46,695 bases of DNA from Egibacteraceae bacterium. GTDB lineage: Bacteria; Actinomycetota; Nitriliruptoria; Euzebyales; Egibacteraceae. A program made the translations under genes and the position numbers. Each line of letters begins with the position of its first letter. Within the stretch, counting starts at the first letter, position 1. The stretch covers positions 32,001-78,695 of the forward strand of contig JBBDQS010000048.1 in the NCBI GenBank assembly GCA_040905805.1, given 5' to 3'. Positions 7,526 through 15,466 of this stretch are shown here, in pieces. Below the pieces are notes generated by a model. It was not told where the DNA came from. It saw only the letters and a program-made list of their open reading frames with translations, and made no database searches.

Positions 7526-8617
7526 GTGGACTCCCCGACCACCGGGGGTCCCAGACAAGGGAAGCCACGCGTGGCTCAGGAGATGACCGCCGACGGACCG
7601 TCCGTGTCGGTCCGCGTCCCCGCGAAGCTGAACCTGTTCCTGGCGGTGCGCGGCCGCCTGTCCGATGGGTACCACGACCTGGTCACCGTCATGCAGACGG
7701 TCTCGCTCTTCGACGAGCTGCAGGCCGGGGTCGTGGGACCACCGGGCCGGGGCCATCACCCCGCCGGGCGACGCAAGATGCGCGTGGAGCTGCGCCACGA
7801 TGTCGTCGACGGCCTCCCCGCCGCCTCGGAGAACCTCGCCGCTCGCGCTGCCGTCGCGCTGGGGCGTGCCAGCGGCATCCTGGAGGCCGACACGGTCGCG
7901 TCCCCCCAAGCCGTGCCCGACCGCGGCGCGGGCGACCACGGCACCGACGGCGGGTCCGACGGCGGGCCCCACGAGCCTCGGACCGTGCTCGATCTGCGCA
8001 AGGGGATCCCGATCGCGGGGGGCATGGCCGGGGGTTCAGCGGACGCCGCCGCGGCGCTCGTCGCGCTCAACCAGCTCTGGGGTTGTGACTTCACCGGTGA
8101 GGAGCTGCGCGAGGTCGCCGCGGAGGTGGGCAGCGACGTGCCGTTCTGTCTCGTCGGCGGCACCGCGCTGGCCACCGGGCGGGGCACCTCGCTGGCACGG
8201 GTGCTCTGTCGCGGCACGTTCCACTGGGTCGTGTGCCAGGCGCGGGAGCCGTTGCGGACCGCTGACGTGTACCGCTCGTGGGACCAGCACTGCCGGCCCA
8301 GCGAGTCCGAGCCCGACGCGGTGCTGCAGGCGCTGCGCAGCGAGGACGACGTCGCCCTCGGGGCCGCCCTGCACAACGACCTCGAGCCGGCGGCCTATGC
8401 GCTGCGCCCCGAGCTCGTGGAGGACAAGGCGGCGCTGCTCGCTGCCGGAGCGCTGGGTGCGGTGCTCTCGGGCAGCGGTCCCACGCTGCTGGCCCTCGGG
8501 TCGGACGCCGACGCGGCCAGGCGGATCGCCGGGGAGGTCGCCTCCCGCTTCGCCCGTGTCGCCGTCGCCTCCTCGCCGGCGGGAGGCCCCGACGTCTCCG
8601 ACCGGCGGGCCCGTTGA
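7526..8617 (+). CDS. ispE: 4-diphosphocytidyl-2-C-methyl-D-erythritol kinase
   Basis: A 363-residue GHMP kinase of the non-mevalonate isoprenoid pathway; it phosphorylates CDP-methylerythritol. It shows VPAKLNLFLAV near the N-terminus, the ATP loop PIAGGMAGGSADAAAAL in the middle and SGSGPTLLAL near the C-terminus. It is longer than the usual ~300 residues because of an Asp/Gly-rich insertion (roughly residues 118-152) just before the GHMP loop. The GTG at 7526 is supported by the TAGCAT hexamer; the in-frame ATG at 7583 gives a more typical N-terminus and remains possible. Confidence 0.93.
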   Translation: MDSPTTGGPRQGKPRVAQEMTADGPSVSVRVPAKLNLFLAVRGRLSDGYHDLVTVMQTVSLFDELQAGVVGPPGRGHHPAGRRKMRVELRHDVVDGLPAASENLAARAAVALGRASGILEADTVASPQAVPDRGAGDHGTDGGSDGGPHEPRTVLDLRKGIPIAGGMAGGSADAAAALVALNQLWGCDFTGEELREVAAEVGSDVPFCLVGGTALATGRGTSLARVLCRGTFHWVVCQAREPLRTADVYRSWDQHCRPSESEPDAVLQALRSEDDVALGAALHNDLEPAAYALRPELVEDKAALLAAGALGAVLSGSGPTLLALGSDADAARRIAGEVASRFARVAVASSPAGGPDVSDRRAR

Positions 8618-8752
8618 GCATCGGTTCCAAGACCGGCGGGCGACGCGTCGCCGTGGGTTGGGTGCCGTGATCGGCTAGCCTGGGGTCAGCCTCACCTCCG
8701 AGGCTCGCCCAGCTGGCCGAGAGCCGCGAACCCGGTCACCGCCAGGGCACAG

Positions 8753-8823
8753 TGGGAGGTGGTGAAATGGCATCACGTCGTCCTTTGGAGTCGAAGTTGA
8801 AGGTTCGATCCCTTCCCTCCCAG
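8753..8823 (+). tRNA. tRNA-Gln (anticodon TTG)
   Basis: A full cloverleaf can be drawn. The acceptor is TGGGAGG / CCTCCCA, with a short D arm and anticodon loop CTTTGGA (anticodon at 8785-8787). The T arm is GAAGG-TTCGATC-CCTTC and the discriminator base is G. The anticodon stem has one T-T mismatch. CCA is not encoded. It lies between ispE and glmU, a common place for tRNA-Gln in actinobacteria. Upstream (8676-8681) TAGCCT is a plausible -10, followed by a small AGCCTC/GAGGCT hairpin. Confidence 0.93.
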
Positions 8824-8837
8824 CCCGCCCCCCGGGC

Positions 8838-10208
8838 ATGACGGCAGGCGTACGCGCCGCTGTCGTCCTCGCCGCGGGCAAGGGCACCCGGTTCCGGTCG
8901 GAGCGGGCCAAGGTGCTCCACGAGCTCGCGGGTCGCAGCATGCTGCGCTGGGTGCTCGAGGCATTGCGCCCGTTGGCCCTGGACCGGGTCGTGGTCGTGG
9001 TCGGCCACCAGGCCGACGAGGTGCGCGCCGAGGCCGCCGCCAGTGGGCTCGGCGGCCTGCGGACCGTCGTGCAGGCCGAGCAGCGCGGGACCGGTCACGC
9101 GGTCCGCCAGGCCGTGGAGGACGGCGCGCTCGACGGGGTCGACACCGTGCTCGTCGTGCCCGGTGACGTTCCGCTGCTGACGGCTGCACCGCTTCAGGCC
9201 CTGCTGGACCAGCACGGCGCCCGCCAGGCCACGATGCTCACGGTCCACCTGGACGACCCGACCGGGTACGGCCGCGTCCTGCGCGACGACGCCGGTCAGG
9301 TGGTCCGCATCGTCGAGGAGCGCGACGCCACGGCGGCGCAGCGTGCCGTCGACGAGGTCAACGCCTCCATCTACGCGTTCGCCCGCGACCCACTCGCGGC
9401 GGCGCTCGCCGACCTCACCACCGACAACGCCCAGGACGAGGAGTATCTGACCGACGTCGTCGGACCGCTGACCGCCGCTGCGGTGGTCGCACCGGCCGCG
9501 CTGGCGGCCGGGGTGAACGACCGAGCGCAGCTGGCAGCCGCCGCCACGGTGCTGCGGGGCCGGGTGCTGCAACGGCTGATGGAGGCGGGGGTGACCGTCG
9601 TGGACCCGGCGACCACCTACGTGGACGCGGACGCGACGGTGGAGCCCGACACGGTGCTGCGACCGGGCACCCACCTCGAGGGGCGGTGCACCATCGGTGC
9701 CGGCGCGGAGATCGGGCCCGACACCCGCCTGGTCGACACCTCGGTCGAGGCCGGCGCCTCCGTGACCTACAGCGTCCTGGTCCGAGCCTCGGTCGGTCCG
9801 GGGGCCAGTGTCGGGCCCTACACCTACCTGCGCCCGGGGACGCGCCTCGAGGAGCGCGCCAAGGTCGGTGCCTTCGTCGAGGTCAAGCAGTCCGTCATCG
9901 GTGCGGGCAGCAAGGTGCCGCACCTGTCCTACATCGGCGACGCCACGATCGGCAGCGACGTGAATGTGGGGGCCGCGACGGTCACGGTCAACTACGACGG
10001 GGGCGGGAAGCACGCTACGGTGATCGGTGACGGTGCCTTCATCGGCAGCGACACCATGCTGGTGGCCCCCGTCGAGGTTGGCGCCGGCGCGTACACCGGT
10101 GCCGGGTCCGTGATCACCGAGGACGTCCCGGACGGCGCGCTCGCCATCGAGCGCAGTGAGCAGCGCACGATCACCGGGTATGCCGACCGCAAGCGCAACC
10201 GTTCCTAG
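8838..10208 (+). CDS. glmU: Bifunctional UDP-GlcNAc pyrophosphorylase / glucosamine-1-phosphate N-acetyltransferase
   Basis: A 456-residue enzyme making UDP-N-acetylglucosamine for peptidoglycan. The N-terminal uridylyltransferase domain has VVLAAGKGTRF (residues 9-19) and the GTGHAVRQA region. The C-terminal half is a left-handed beta-helix of hexapeptide repeats ending with the acetyltransferase landmarks KVPHLSYIGDA and TVNYDG. The ATG at 8838 begins 14 nt after the tRNA. The length equals that of E. coli GlmU. It is followed 15 nt later by prs, as in mycobacteria. Confidence 0.97.
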   Translation: MTAGVRAAVVLAAGKGTRFRSERAKVLHELAGRSMLRWVLEALRPLALDRVVVVVGHQADEVRAEAAASGLGGLRTVVQAEQRGTGHAVRQAVEDGALDGVDTVLVVPGDVPLLTAAPLQALLDQHGARQATMLTVHLDDPTGYGRVLRDDAGQVVRIVEERDATAAQRAVDEVNASIYAFARDPLAAALADLTTDNAQDEEYLTDVVGPLTAAAVVAPAALAAGVNDRAQLAAAATVLRGRVLQRLMEAGVTVVDPATTYVDADATVEPDTVLRPGTHLEGRCTIGAGAEIGPDTRLVDTSVEAGASVTYSVLVRASVGPGASVGPYTYLRPGTRLEERAKVGAFVEVKQSVIGAGSKVPHLSYIGDATIGSDVNVGAATVTVNYDGGGKHATVIGDGAFIGSDTMLVAPVEVGAGAYTGAGSVITEDVPDGALAIERSEQRTITGYADRKRNRS

Positions 10209-10223
10209 AGGAGTCGCGCGATC

Positions 10224-11189
10224 ATGGAGATCGTCACCAAGAAGCGGATGCAGATCTTCTCCGGGCGGGGGCACCCGGAGCTCGCGCACGAGGTCGTCGA
10301 CCACCTCGGCATGCGGCTCGGTGATGTCGACATCCATCGGTTCGCCAACGGCGAGATCTACTGCCGCTACCGGGAGAACGTCCGCGGATCCGACGTGTTC
10401 GTGATCCAGACGCACTGTGCGCCGGTCAACGAGAACATCATGGAGCAGCTGATCCTGATCGAGGCCGCCAAGCGGGCCTCGGCCAAGCGCATCACCGCGG
10501 TGGTCCCCTTCTACGGCTACGCCCGGCAGGACAAGAAGACCCGCTCCCGCGAGCCGATCACCGCCAAGCTGCTGGCCGACATGCTGACGGTGGCGGGTGC
10601 GGACCGGGTCGTCTCGGTGGACCTGCACACCCAGCAGATCCAGGGCTTCCTCGACGCGCCCCTGGACAGCCTCACCGCGCTGCCGCTGCTCGTGGGCTGG
10701 TTGATCGAGCACTACGACGACACCGAGCTGGTGGTCGCGTCGCCGGACGCCGGCCGGGTCCGCCTGGCCGAGAAGTTCGCCTCCCGCCTGCCCCAGGCGC
10801 AGATGGCGTTCCTGGCCAAGACCCGGACGTCCCACAACGTGGCGAAGACGCTCGCGGTCGTCGGCGAGGTGGAGGGCAAGACCTGCGTCCTCGTCGACGA
10901 CATGATCGACACAGCGGGGACGATCTGCGGTGCCGCCGAGGCGCTGATGGAGCACGGGGCAGCCCGCGTGATCGTCTGCGCCACCCATCCGGTGCTGTCG
11001 GGACCGGCCTGTGACCGCCTCGAGCGGTCAACGATCCAACGGGTGGTGCTGACCAACACCCTGCCCCTGCCCGAGCGCGCCCCCGACAAGGTCGAGGTCG
11101 TCTCCGTCGCCCCGATCGTGGCCAGCACCATGAAGGCGATCTTCGAGGACGAGTCGGTCAGCGAGCTGTTCGACGACCAGAACCAGTAG
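10224..11189 (+). CDS. prs: Ribose-phosphate pyrophosphokinase
   Basis: A 321-residue PRPP synthetase (class I) supplying PRPP for purine, pyrimidine, His, Trp and NAD synthesis. It shows the N-terminal FSGRGHPELA loop, the YARQDKK catalytic flexible-loop region and the ribose-5-phosphate loop VLVDDMIDTAGT (about residues 223-234; Ala replaces the usual Gly in DTGGT). AGAGGAG ends about 11 nt before the ATG. It is probably co-transcribed with glmU, 15 nt upstream. Confidence 0.97.
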   Translation: MEIVTKKRMQIFSGRGHPELAHEVVDHLGMRLGDVDIHRFANGEIYCRYRENVRGSDVFVIQTHCAPVNENIMEQLILIEAAKRASAKRITAVVPFYGYARQDKKTRSREPITAKLLADMLTVAGADRVVSVDLHTQQIQGFLDAPLDSLTALPLLVGWLIEHYDDTELVVASPDAGRVRLAEKFASRLPQAQMAFLAKTRTSHNVAKTLAVVGEVEGKTCVLVDDMIDTAGTICGAAEALMEHGAARVIVCATHPVLSGPACDRLERSTIQRVVLTNTLPLPERAPDKVEVVSVAPIVASTMKAIFEDESVSELFDDQNQ

Positions 11190-11194
11190 CGGCG

Positions 11195-11224
11195 TTGTCG
11201 GGGCCCGTGCGCCCGGGCTACACT
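11195..11224 (+). promoter_or_regulatory. Promoter TTGTCG-N18-TACACT for rplY
   Basis: A -35-like TTGTCG (11195-11200) and a -10 TACACT (11219-11224) are separated by 18 nt. They would give a leader of about 60 nt before the rplY ATG at 11292, unlike the leaderless genes nearby. Confidence 0.5.
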
Positions 11225-11291
11225 GAGCGTTCGCGTGCGCGCCGGCGCCGCGATCTTCCAATTTTCCTTCGGTACCAGGAGTGTGCAGATC

Positions 11292-11972
11292 ATGGCCGAC
11301 CAGGTCGCCCTCAGCGCCCGCCCGCGGGTGGGCTCGGGGAAGGGTGAGGCCCGGGCCTTGCGCCGCGAGGGCCGGGTGCCCGCGGTCGCCTACGGTGCCG
11401 ACCTTGATGCACCGCGCTCGATCTCGGTCGACGCCTTGGAGCTTTTCCACGCACTGCACACCGATGCCGGGCTCAACGCGATCATCAACCTCAAGGTCGG
11501 CGACGACGAGCAGCTCGTGATCGCCCGGGAGCTCCAGCGCCACCCCGTGAAGCGCCATCTGCTGCACGCCGACTTCGTCACGATCTCGCGCCTGGTGCGC
11601 ATCGAGGTCGACGTGCCGGTCATCACCGAGGGCGAGGCAGCCGGCGAGGACGAGGGCGGCGTCGCCGAGCAGCAGCTGTACACCATCCCGGTGGAGGTCC
11701 TGCCGCTGGAGGTGCCCGACCACATCATCCTGGACATCAGCGACATGCAGATCGGCGACGTGAAGCGCGTCGGGGACCTGACCCTGCCGGAGGGCGTCGT
11801 GTCGCTCGAGGACCCCGAGCGCACGGTGGTCACCGTCGTCGTGCCGGCACTCGAGGTGCCGGAGCCCGAGGAGGGTGCGCCGCTGGAGCCCGTCGAGGGT
11901 GCGGAGGCTGCCGTCGAGGGAGCCGCCGACAGCCCCGAGGAGTCCGGCGACTCCGCGTCGGGCGAGGGCTAA
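11292..11972 (+). CDS. rplY: 50S ribosomal protein L25, general stress (Ctc) form
   Basis: A 226-residue Ctc/TL5-type L25 that binds 5S rRNA. The N-terminal L25 domain (SARPRVGSGKGEARALRREG, then VPAVAYG) is followed by the C-terminal TL5 beta domain with PVEVLPLEVPDHI and VSLEDPERTVVTVV. The last 45 residues are a highly acidic Glu/Ala tail, typical for actinobacterial Ctc. An AGGAG precedes the ATG by about 10 nt. The next gene is pth, the usual partner. Confidence 0.95.
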   Translation: MADQVALSARPRVGSGKGEARALRREGRVPAVAYGADLDAPRSISVDALELFHALHTDAGLNAIINLKVGDDEQLVIARELQRHPVKRHLLHADFVTISRLVRIEVDVPVITEGEAAGEDEGGVAEQQLYTIPVEVLPLEVPDHIILDISDMQIGDVKRVGDLTLPEGVVSLEDPERTVVTVVVPALEVPEPEEGAPLEPVEGAEAAVEGAADSPEESGDSASGEG

Positions 11973-12002
11973 CCCACCGACCTGCCTGCTGGGGGCAGCA
12001 GC

Positions 12003-12647
12003 ATGGCGCCGCGAAGGGGAGTGCTCGACCGTTTCCGCCGATCGGGTCCCCCCGTGAGCGACGACCGGTTCCTGGTGGTCGGTCTCGGCAATCCCCAGGC
12101 GGAGTACGGGGGCACCCGGCACAACGTCGGCGCGGACACGGTGCGTCTGCTCGCGGACCGCCTCGGGGCGGCGTTCAAGCCGCACAAGGTCAAGGCCCAG
12201 ATCGCGGACACCTTCGTCGAGGCGGGTGGCACCCCGCTGACGTTGTGCCTCGCCTTCGGCTACTACAACACCTCGGGCGGCCCGGTGCAGGCCGCCATGG
12301 CCTTCTACAAGATCCCCCGCGAGCGGTTGATCGTCGTCCACGACGACATCGACCTGGAGCTCGGCACGATCCGGCTCAAGCAGGGTGGCGGCACCGCAGG
12401 CAACAAGGGACTGGCCGACATCCAGCAGCGCGTCGGTGGTCCGGACTTCCTCCGGGTGCGCATCGGCGTGGGCCGCCCCCCCGGTCGCCAGAGCGCCGCG
12501 GACCACGTGCTGCGGCGGTTCGCGACCAGGGAGCGCGACGAGGCGGACATCGCGATCGAGCGGGCGGCCGACGCCGTCAGCGACCTGGTCACCGGCGATC
12601 TCGAGACCGCGCAGAACCGCCACCACGCCGGGGGCCCGGGACGATGA
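12003..12647 (+). CDS. pth: Peptidyl-tRNA hydrolase, atypical active-site loop
   Basis: A 214-residue Pth that releases peptides from stalled peptidyl-tRNA. It retains VVGLGNP, TRHNVG (catalytic His), the YYNTSG equivalent of YMNLSG, and HDDIDLELG (catalytic Asp). The loop that normally reads GGHNGLRS is AGNKGLAD here. The His and Asn equivalent to E. coli H113 and N114 are therefore Asn and Lys. The rest of the domain (FLRVRIGVGRPPG) is conserved, so the frame is correct. The ATG at 12003 gives a 17-residue extension; the GTG at 12054 (VSDDRFLVVGL) gives a more typical length. The stop overlaps the next gene by 4 bp. Confidence 0.88.
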   Translation: MAPRRGVLDRFRRSGPPVSDDRFLVVGLGNPQAEYGGTRHNVGADTVRLLADRLGAAFKPHKVKAQIADTFVEAGGTPLTLCLAFGYYNTSGGPVQAAMAFYKIPRERLIVVHDDIDLELGTIRLKQGGGTAGNKGLADIQQRVGGPDFLRVRIGVGRPPGRQSAADHVLRRFATRERDEADIAIERAADAVSDLVTGDLETAQNRHHAGGPGR

Positions 12648-13123
12648 CCCAGGCGGTGCCCGACGACAGCGTCCAGCTGTGCTGGAACGACCCGGCGAGC
12701 CTGCTCGGGGGGATGCACTGGCGCCTCGCCCGGGGCGGCGAGGAGTACCGGACCGTCCTGCACCGGCTCGTCCGGGCGGTTGCCCCCGACCTCGCGAACC
12801 GCTGCCTGGACGCCCACCTCGACGCGCTCGCCAGCGTGCTGGGAGCCGCCGACGAGCTGCAGGCCCGGCTCGTGGAGGGCCTCGGCAAGGGCGTGGCCGG
12901 AACCCCTGGGGCGGTCGGCGTCGACTCGCCGATGGGGGCGAGCTGCCGGCAGGCGGCCGCGGCCGTGGACGCCATGGTCTACGAGCTCTCGCGCGCCCTC
13001 ACCGCCCTGGAGCGCCCACCGGACGAGCGCGCGGCCCGCCTGGTTCTTGACGCCGCCCACGTCTCGGTGTACCTGCGCAGCCTGATCGGCCTGCACACGT
13101 GGCCGGGCGGCGACGCGAGCTAG
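12644..13123 (+). CDS. Hypothetical protein coupled to pth
   Basis: A 159-residue protein I do not recognise. The ATG overlaps the pth stop (ATGA), so it is almost certainly translated from the same message. The sequence looks mostly helical, with several Ala/Leu-rich stretches and no membrane segment or signal peptide. Conserved-looking features are a Trp-rich N-terminus (LCWNDPASLLGGMHWRLARG) and a C-terminal helix ending LIGLHTW. Codon use is like its neighbours, so it is a real gene. A role linked to translation is only suggested by the coupling. Confidence 0.7.
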   Translation: MTQAVPDDSVQLCWNDPASLLGGMHWRLARGGEEYRTVLHRLVRAVAPDLANRCLDAHLDALASVLGAADELQARLVEGLGKGVAGTPGAVGVDSPMGASCRQAAAAVDAMVYELSRALTALERPPDERAARLVLDAAHVSVYLRSLIGLHTWPGGDAS

Positions 13124-13139
13124 GACGCCCCAGTCGGGT

Positions 13140-13145
13140 TACCAT
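13140..13145 (+). promoter_or_regulatory. -10 hexamer TACCAT, leaderless
   Basis: TACCAT ends 7 nt before the ATG at 13153. This fixes that ATG as the likely start of the small membrane protein; the in-frame ATG at 13144 falls within the hexamer. Confidence 0.5.
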
Positions 13146-13152
13146 GCCGCTC

Positions 13153-13467
13153 ATGGGCACCACCGCTCCACCCGCCTCCCGCCATTGGGCCCGGCTGGGC
13201 ACCTTCTTGATGCTCGCCGGGGTGGCGTCGGTGCTGCTACCCCTCTCGGCCCTCGTCGTCGAAGCCATAGCGGACACTGCGGAGAACTGGGTCATCGTCG
13301 TGCAGCTGGTCCTCACGGCGGGCCTCGGCGCCGTGCTGGGGCGCCGGTTCGAGGTCCTCAGCCCCGACGCGATGGCAGTCGGGCCCCGGATGGCCATGTG
13401 GGGCGGCGTCGGCCTTCTGGCGGCCCTCCTCGCCGACGGGCTCTGGGTGCTGCTGCTGGCCGGCTGA
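13153..13467 (+). CDS. Small integral membrane protein
   Basis: A 104-residue protein with three hydrophobic helices (about residues 15-37, 46-62 and 79-103) and a short hydrophilic N-terminus. I recognise no family. The start at 13153 is chosen from the TACCAT hexamer 7 nt upstream. Its last 110 bases overlap the end of the convergent SRPBCC gene. Function unknown. Confidence 0.65.
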   Translation: MGTTAPPASRHWARLGTFLMLAGVASVLLPLSALVVEAIADTAENWVIVVQLVLTAGLGAVLGRRFEVLSPDAMAVGPRMAMWGGVGLLAALLADGLWVLLLAG

Positions 13468-14056
13468 CGGTCGCCCGGGACCACCGGTGCCGTAGCCGCT
13501 GCTGCAGCCGTGTGCCCACGCCCGCCATCCCCAGCAGGAGGCCCGCGAGCGGCACCCAGTCCCGGCCCCGCGCGGCGGGGACGCTCGTCGCGGAGAGCAG
13601 TCGACTGCCGAGGTGGCGGGCGAGGCCCTCCGCTCCCCGGCGCATGGCCGCGTGGTGGTTGACGATGAACGCCGGACGCGCGAACGGCTCGACCACGTTC
13701 ATCCACGCCGTCGTCGTGGCGACCTCCCAGGAGTAGGTCATCGTCGTCACCCCGTCGTCGTGGCGCAGCTCCCAGCGCCCCGTGCCCTGCAGGGAGCCGG
13801 TCGCGTCCAGGACGGCGCGGTCGGGCTTGTGCGCCGCGCGACCGACGACCTCGAACCGCAGGCGATACGGCAACCGCCCGCGCATCGTGATGCGGACCCG
13901 CCGGCCGACCCCGTCGGCAGTCCCGGGCCGCAGGACGTCCACGTCCTCGAACCCCGGCCACCACCGCGGGTAGGTCGCCGCGTCGTGCAGTGCCGCCCAG
14001 ACCTCGTCGACCGGCGCCTCGAGGCGCCAGGTCGTCAGGAACCGGTACGCCCCCAT
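13358..14056 (-). CDS. SRPBCC (START/polyketide cyclase-like) ligand-binding protein
   Basis: A 232-residue protein whose first ~150 residues fit the SRPBCC helix-grip fold: FLTTWRLEAPVDEVWAAL, then YPRWWPGFEDVDVL, and a long C-terminal helix. Such proteins bind hydrophobic ligands; no ligand can be named. The last ~60 residues are Arg/Pro-rich, look unstructured and overlap the convergent membrane-protein gene by 110 bp, so the true end may be less conserved. The ATG at 14056 has GGAGG 9 nt upstream; an ATG at 14064 would sit only 2 nt from it. A TAGTAT at 14147-14152 on this strand could be its -10. Confidence 0.75.
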   Translation of the reverse strand: MGAYRFLTTWRLEAPVDEVWAALHDAATYPRWWPGFEDVDVLRPGTADGVGRRVRITMRGRLPYRLRFEVVGRAAHKPDRAVLDATGSLQGTGRWELRHDDGVTTMTYSWEVATTTAWMNVVEPFARPAFIVNHHAAMRRGAEGLARHLGSRLLSATSVPAARGRDWVPLAGLLLGMAGVGTRLQQRLRHRWSRATVSRPAAAPRARRRGGPPEGRRRPTWPSGARLPSRRG

Positions 14057-14258
14057 CGCGTCATGCCTCCGGCCACGCGTCCGTGCCCTCTCGATCGGTC
14101 GTGTCGGCACCGTGCCGGCGAGCCCGTCGGCTGTCACCGCTCGTGATACTAGGCCGGGCCCGCTCGGACCTCGCCAGGCGGGCGGCGCAGGCGTATCGTG
14201 CTCGTGCGGGGTGGGCTCGACCTCGTCCGGCGCCGAGCGGCGGTCGATCGGAGGCCTC

Positions 14259-15089
14259 ATGGATGCGGGACCTGGCAGCGGGCGGCGGGCGGTCCGCCCC
14301 GCCATCGCCGTGCTGCTCACCCTCGCGCTGGTCGGTGGCTGCGGCGACGATCTCGCGTCGTCGGAGACCGTGACCGCCTACTTCGAGGCGTACGCCTCCA
14401 ACGATCCGGACCGCCACCCCGAGATGCTCGAAGCCGCCCAGGAAGGCTCACCGGCTCATCGGTTCGCGGCACACCACGCCAACGTGGCCATGGCCAGGGC
14501 CGCTGACCCCGATCGTCCGACGGAGGTCCGCCCCGGCACGATGGAGGTCGTGGGGGACATGGTCAGGATCGCGTACGGACCCGATCGCGACCAGACCCGC
14601 GGGCACGCCGACTTCGCGGTCGACGAGCAGACCGGACGGTTGCGCTCCTTCTCCGAGAGCCTTCCGGCCGGCGCCGAGCGACGGGTCCCGGTCGCCGACA
14701 CCCTCAGCGGCGGCGACGGGGCGACCGTGTCGGTGTTCGACGCCACCGTGAGCTTGCTCAGCGCCCGCAAGCCCGCGTGGTCACCGCAGCTCGGGATCGT
14801 CCTCGAGGTGCGCAGCGGGGATCAGCCGCTGCGGCTCAACGCCGAGGACCGATCGCTGGTGACCGCCCCCGGCGACGCTCCCGACGGCGGGGCCACGACC
14901 ACCTATCGGACCGCGGATGGTGACGCCCAGGTTCTGCACAGCGTCACCGGCATGACCGAGGTCGCGGCGGACACCACCGTCGTGCTGCTGCTCGTGTTCG
15001 AGGACGTGGGGCTCGGCGGCACGGTTGTCCTGCCGATCGGCAGCCAGGGTGAGCTGATCGAGGCGGAGATCCCCGTGGCGGGTCCGTGA
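14259..15089 (+). CDS. Predicted lipoprotein, unknown function
   Basis: A 276-residue protein with a lipoprotein signal: basic start, hydrophobic core AIAVLLTLALVGGC, and lipobox Cys at about residue 28. The mature protein begins CGDDLASSETVTAYFEAYAS, resembling NTF2-like or DUF4878-type lipoproteins in its first half, and has a beta-rich second half. GGAGG lies 6 nt before the ATG. A TATCGT about 65 nt upstream may be the -10. It is divergent from the SRPBCC gene and convergent with the Rieske gene. Role not known. Confidence 0.7.
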   Translation: MDAGPGSGRRAVRPAIAVLLTLALVGGCGDDLASSETVTAYFEAYASNDPDRHPEMLEAAQEGSPAHRFAAHHANVAMARAADPDRPTEVRPGTMEVVGDMVRIAYGPDRDQTRGHADFAVDEQTGRLRSFSESLPAGAERRVPVADTLSGGDGATVSVFDATVSLLSARKPAWSPQLGIVLEVRSGDQPLRLNAEDRSLVTAPGDAPDGGATTTYRTADGDAQVLHSVTGMTEVAADTTVVLLLVFEDVGLGGTVVLPIGSQGELIEAEIPVAGP

Positions 15090-15145
15090 AGGTATGCGCG
15101 CGGCGGTGCGGCCACAAGCGGGGAATCGACCAGTGGGGCGCGAGG

Positions 15146-15466
15146 TCATCGGTCGATGCCGGTGAGCAGGACCGTGCCTGCCTCCACGGCGACGTCATAG
15201 CGGCGCAGCCCCTTGCGCGCAGGGCCGCTGCGGACCGCGCCGGTGCGCAGATCGAATGTGGCGCCGTGCCAGGGACACCGCAGCTGGCAGCCGTCCACCA
15301 GCTCCCCGTCGCCGAGCGGTCCGGCCGCGTGCGAACACGCCCCGTCCACCGCCACCAGCGTCCCAGCGAGGTTGGCGACGACCACCGGTCGGCCCCCGAC
15401 CGTGACGGTCAGCACGGCCCCGGGAGGCAGGTCGGCGGCCTCGACGACCGCCACGGGCCTGGCCAT
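15146..15466 (-). CDS. Rieske [2Fe-2S] protein (NirD-like)
   Basis: A 106-residue Rieske ferredoxin with the two cluster-binding boxes C44-x-H46 (ACSHAAGP) and C64-x2-H67 (CPWHG). It resembles the NirD small subunit of NAD(P)H nitrite reductase and free-standing Rieske ferredoxins. Its ATG overlaps the stop of the nitrite reductase gene (TGATG), so the two are translationally coupled. Electron transfer to NirA is a sensible inference but not proven; there is no NirB here. Confidence 0.85.
   Translation of the reverse strand: MARPVAVVEAADLPPGAVLTVTVGGRPVVVANLAGTLVAVDGACSHAAGPLGDGELVDGCQLRCPWHGATFDLRTGAVRSGPARKGLRRYDVAVEAGTVLLTGIDR

Noticed and set aside
13358-13467. Sense/antisense overlap as a regulatory device
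   Set aside because: The overlap involves only the disordered tail of the SRPBCC protein; a simple convergent run-over is more likely.
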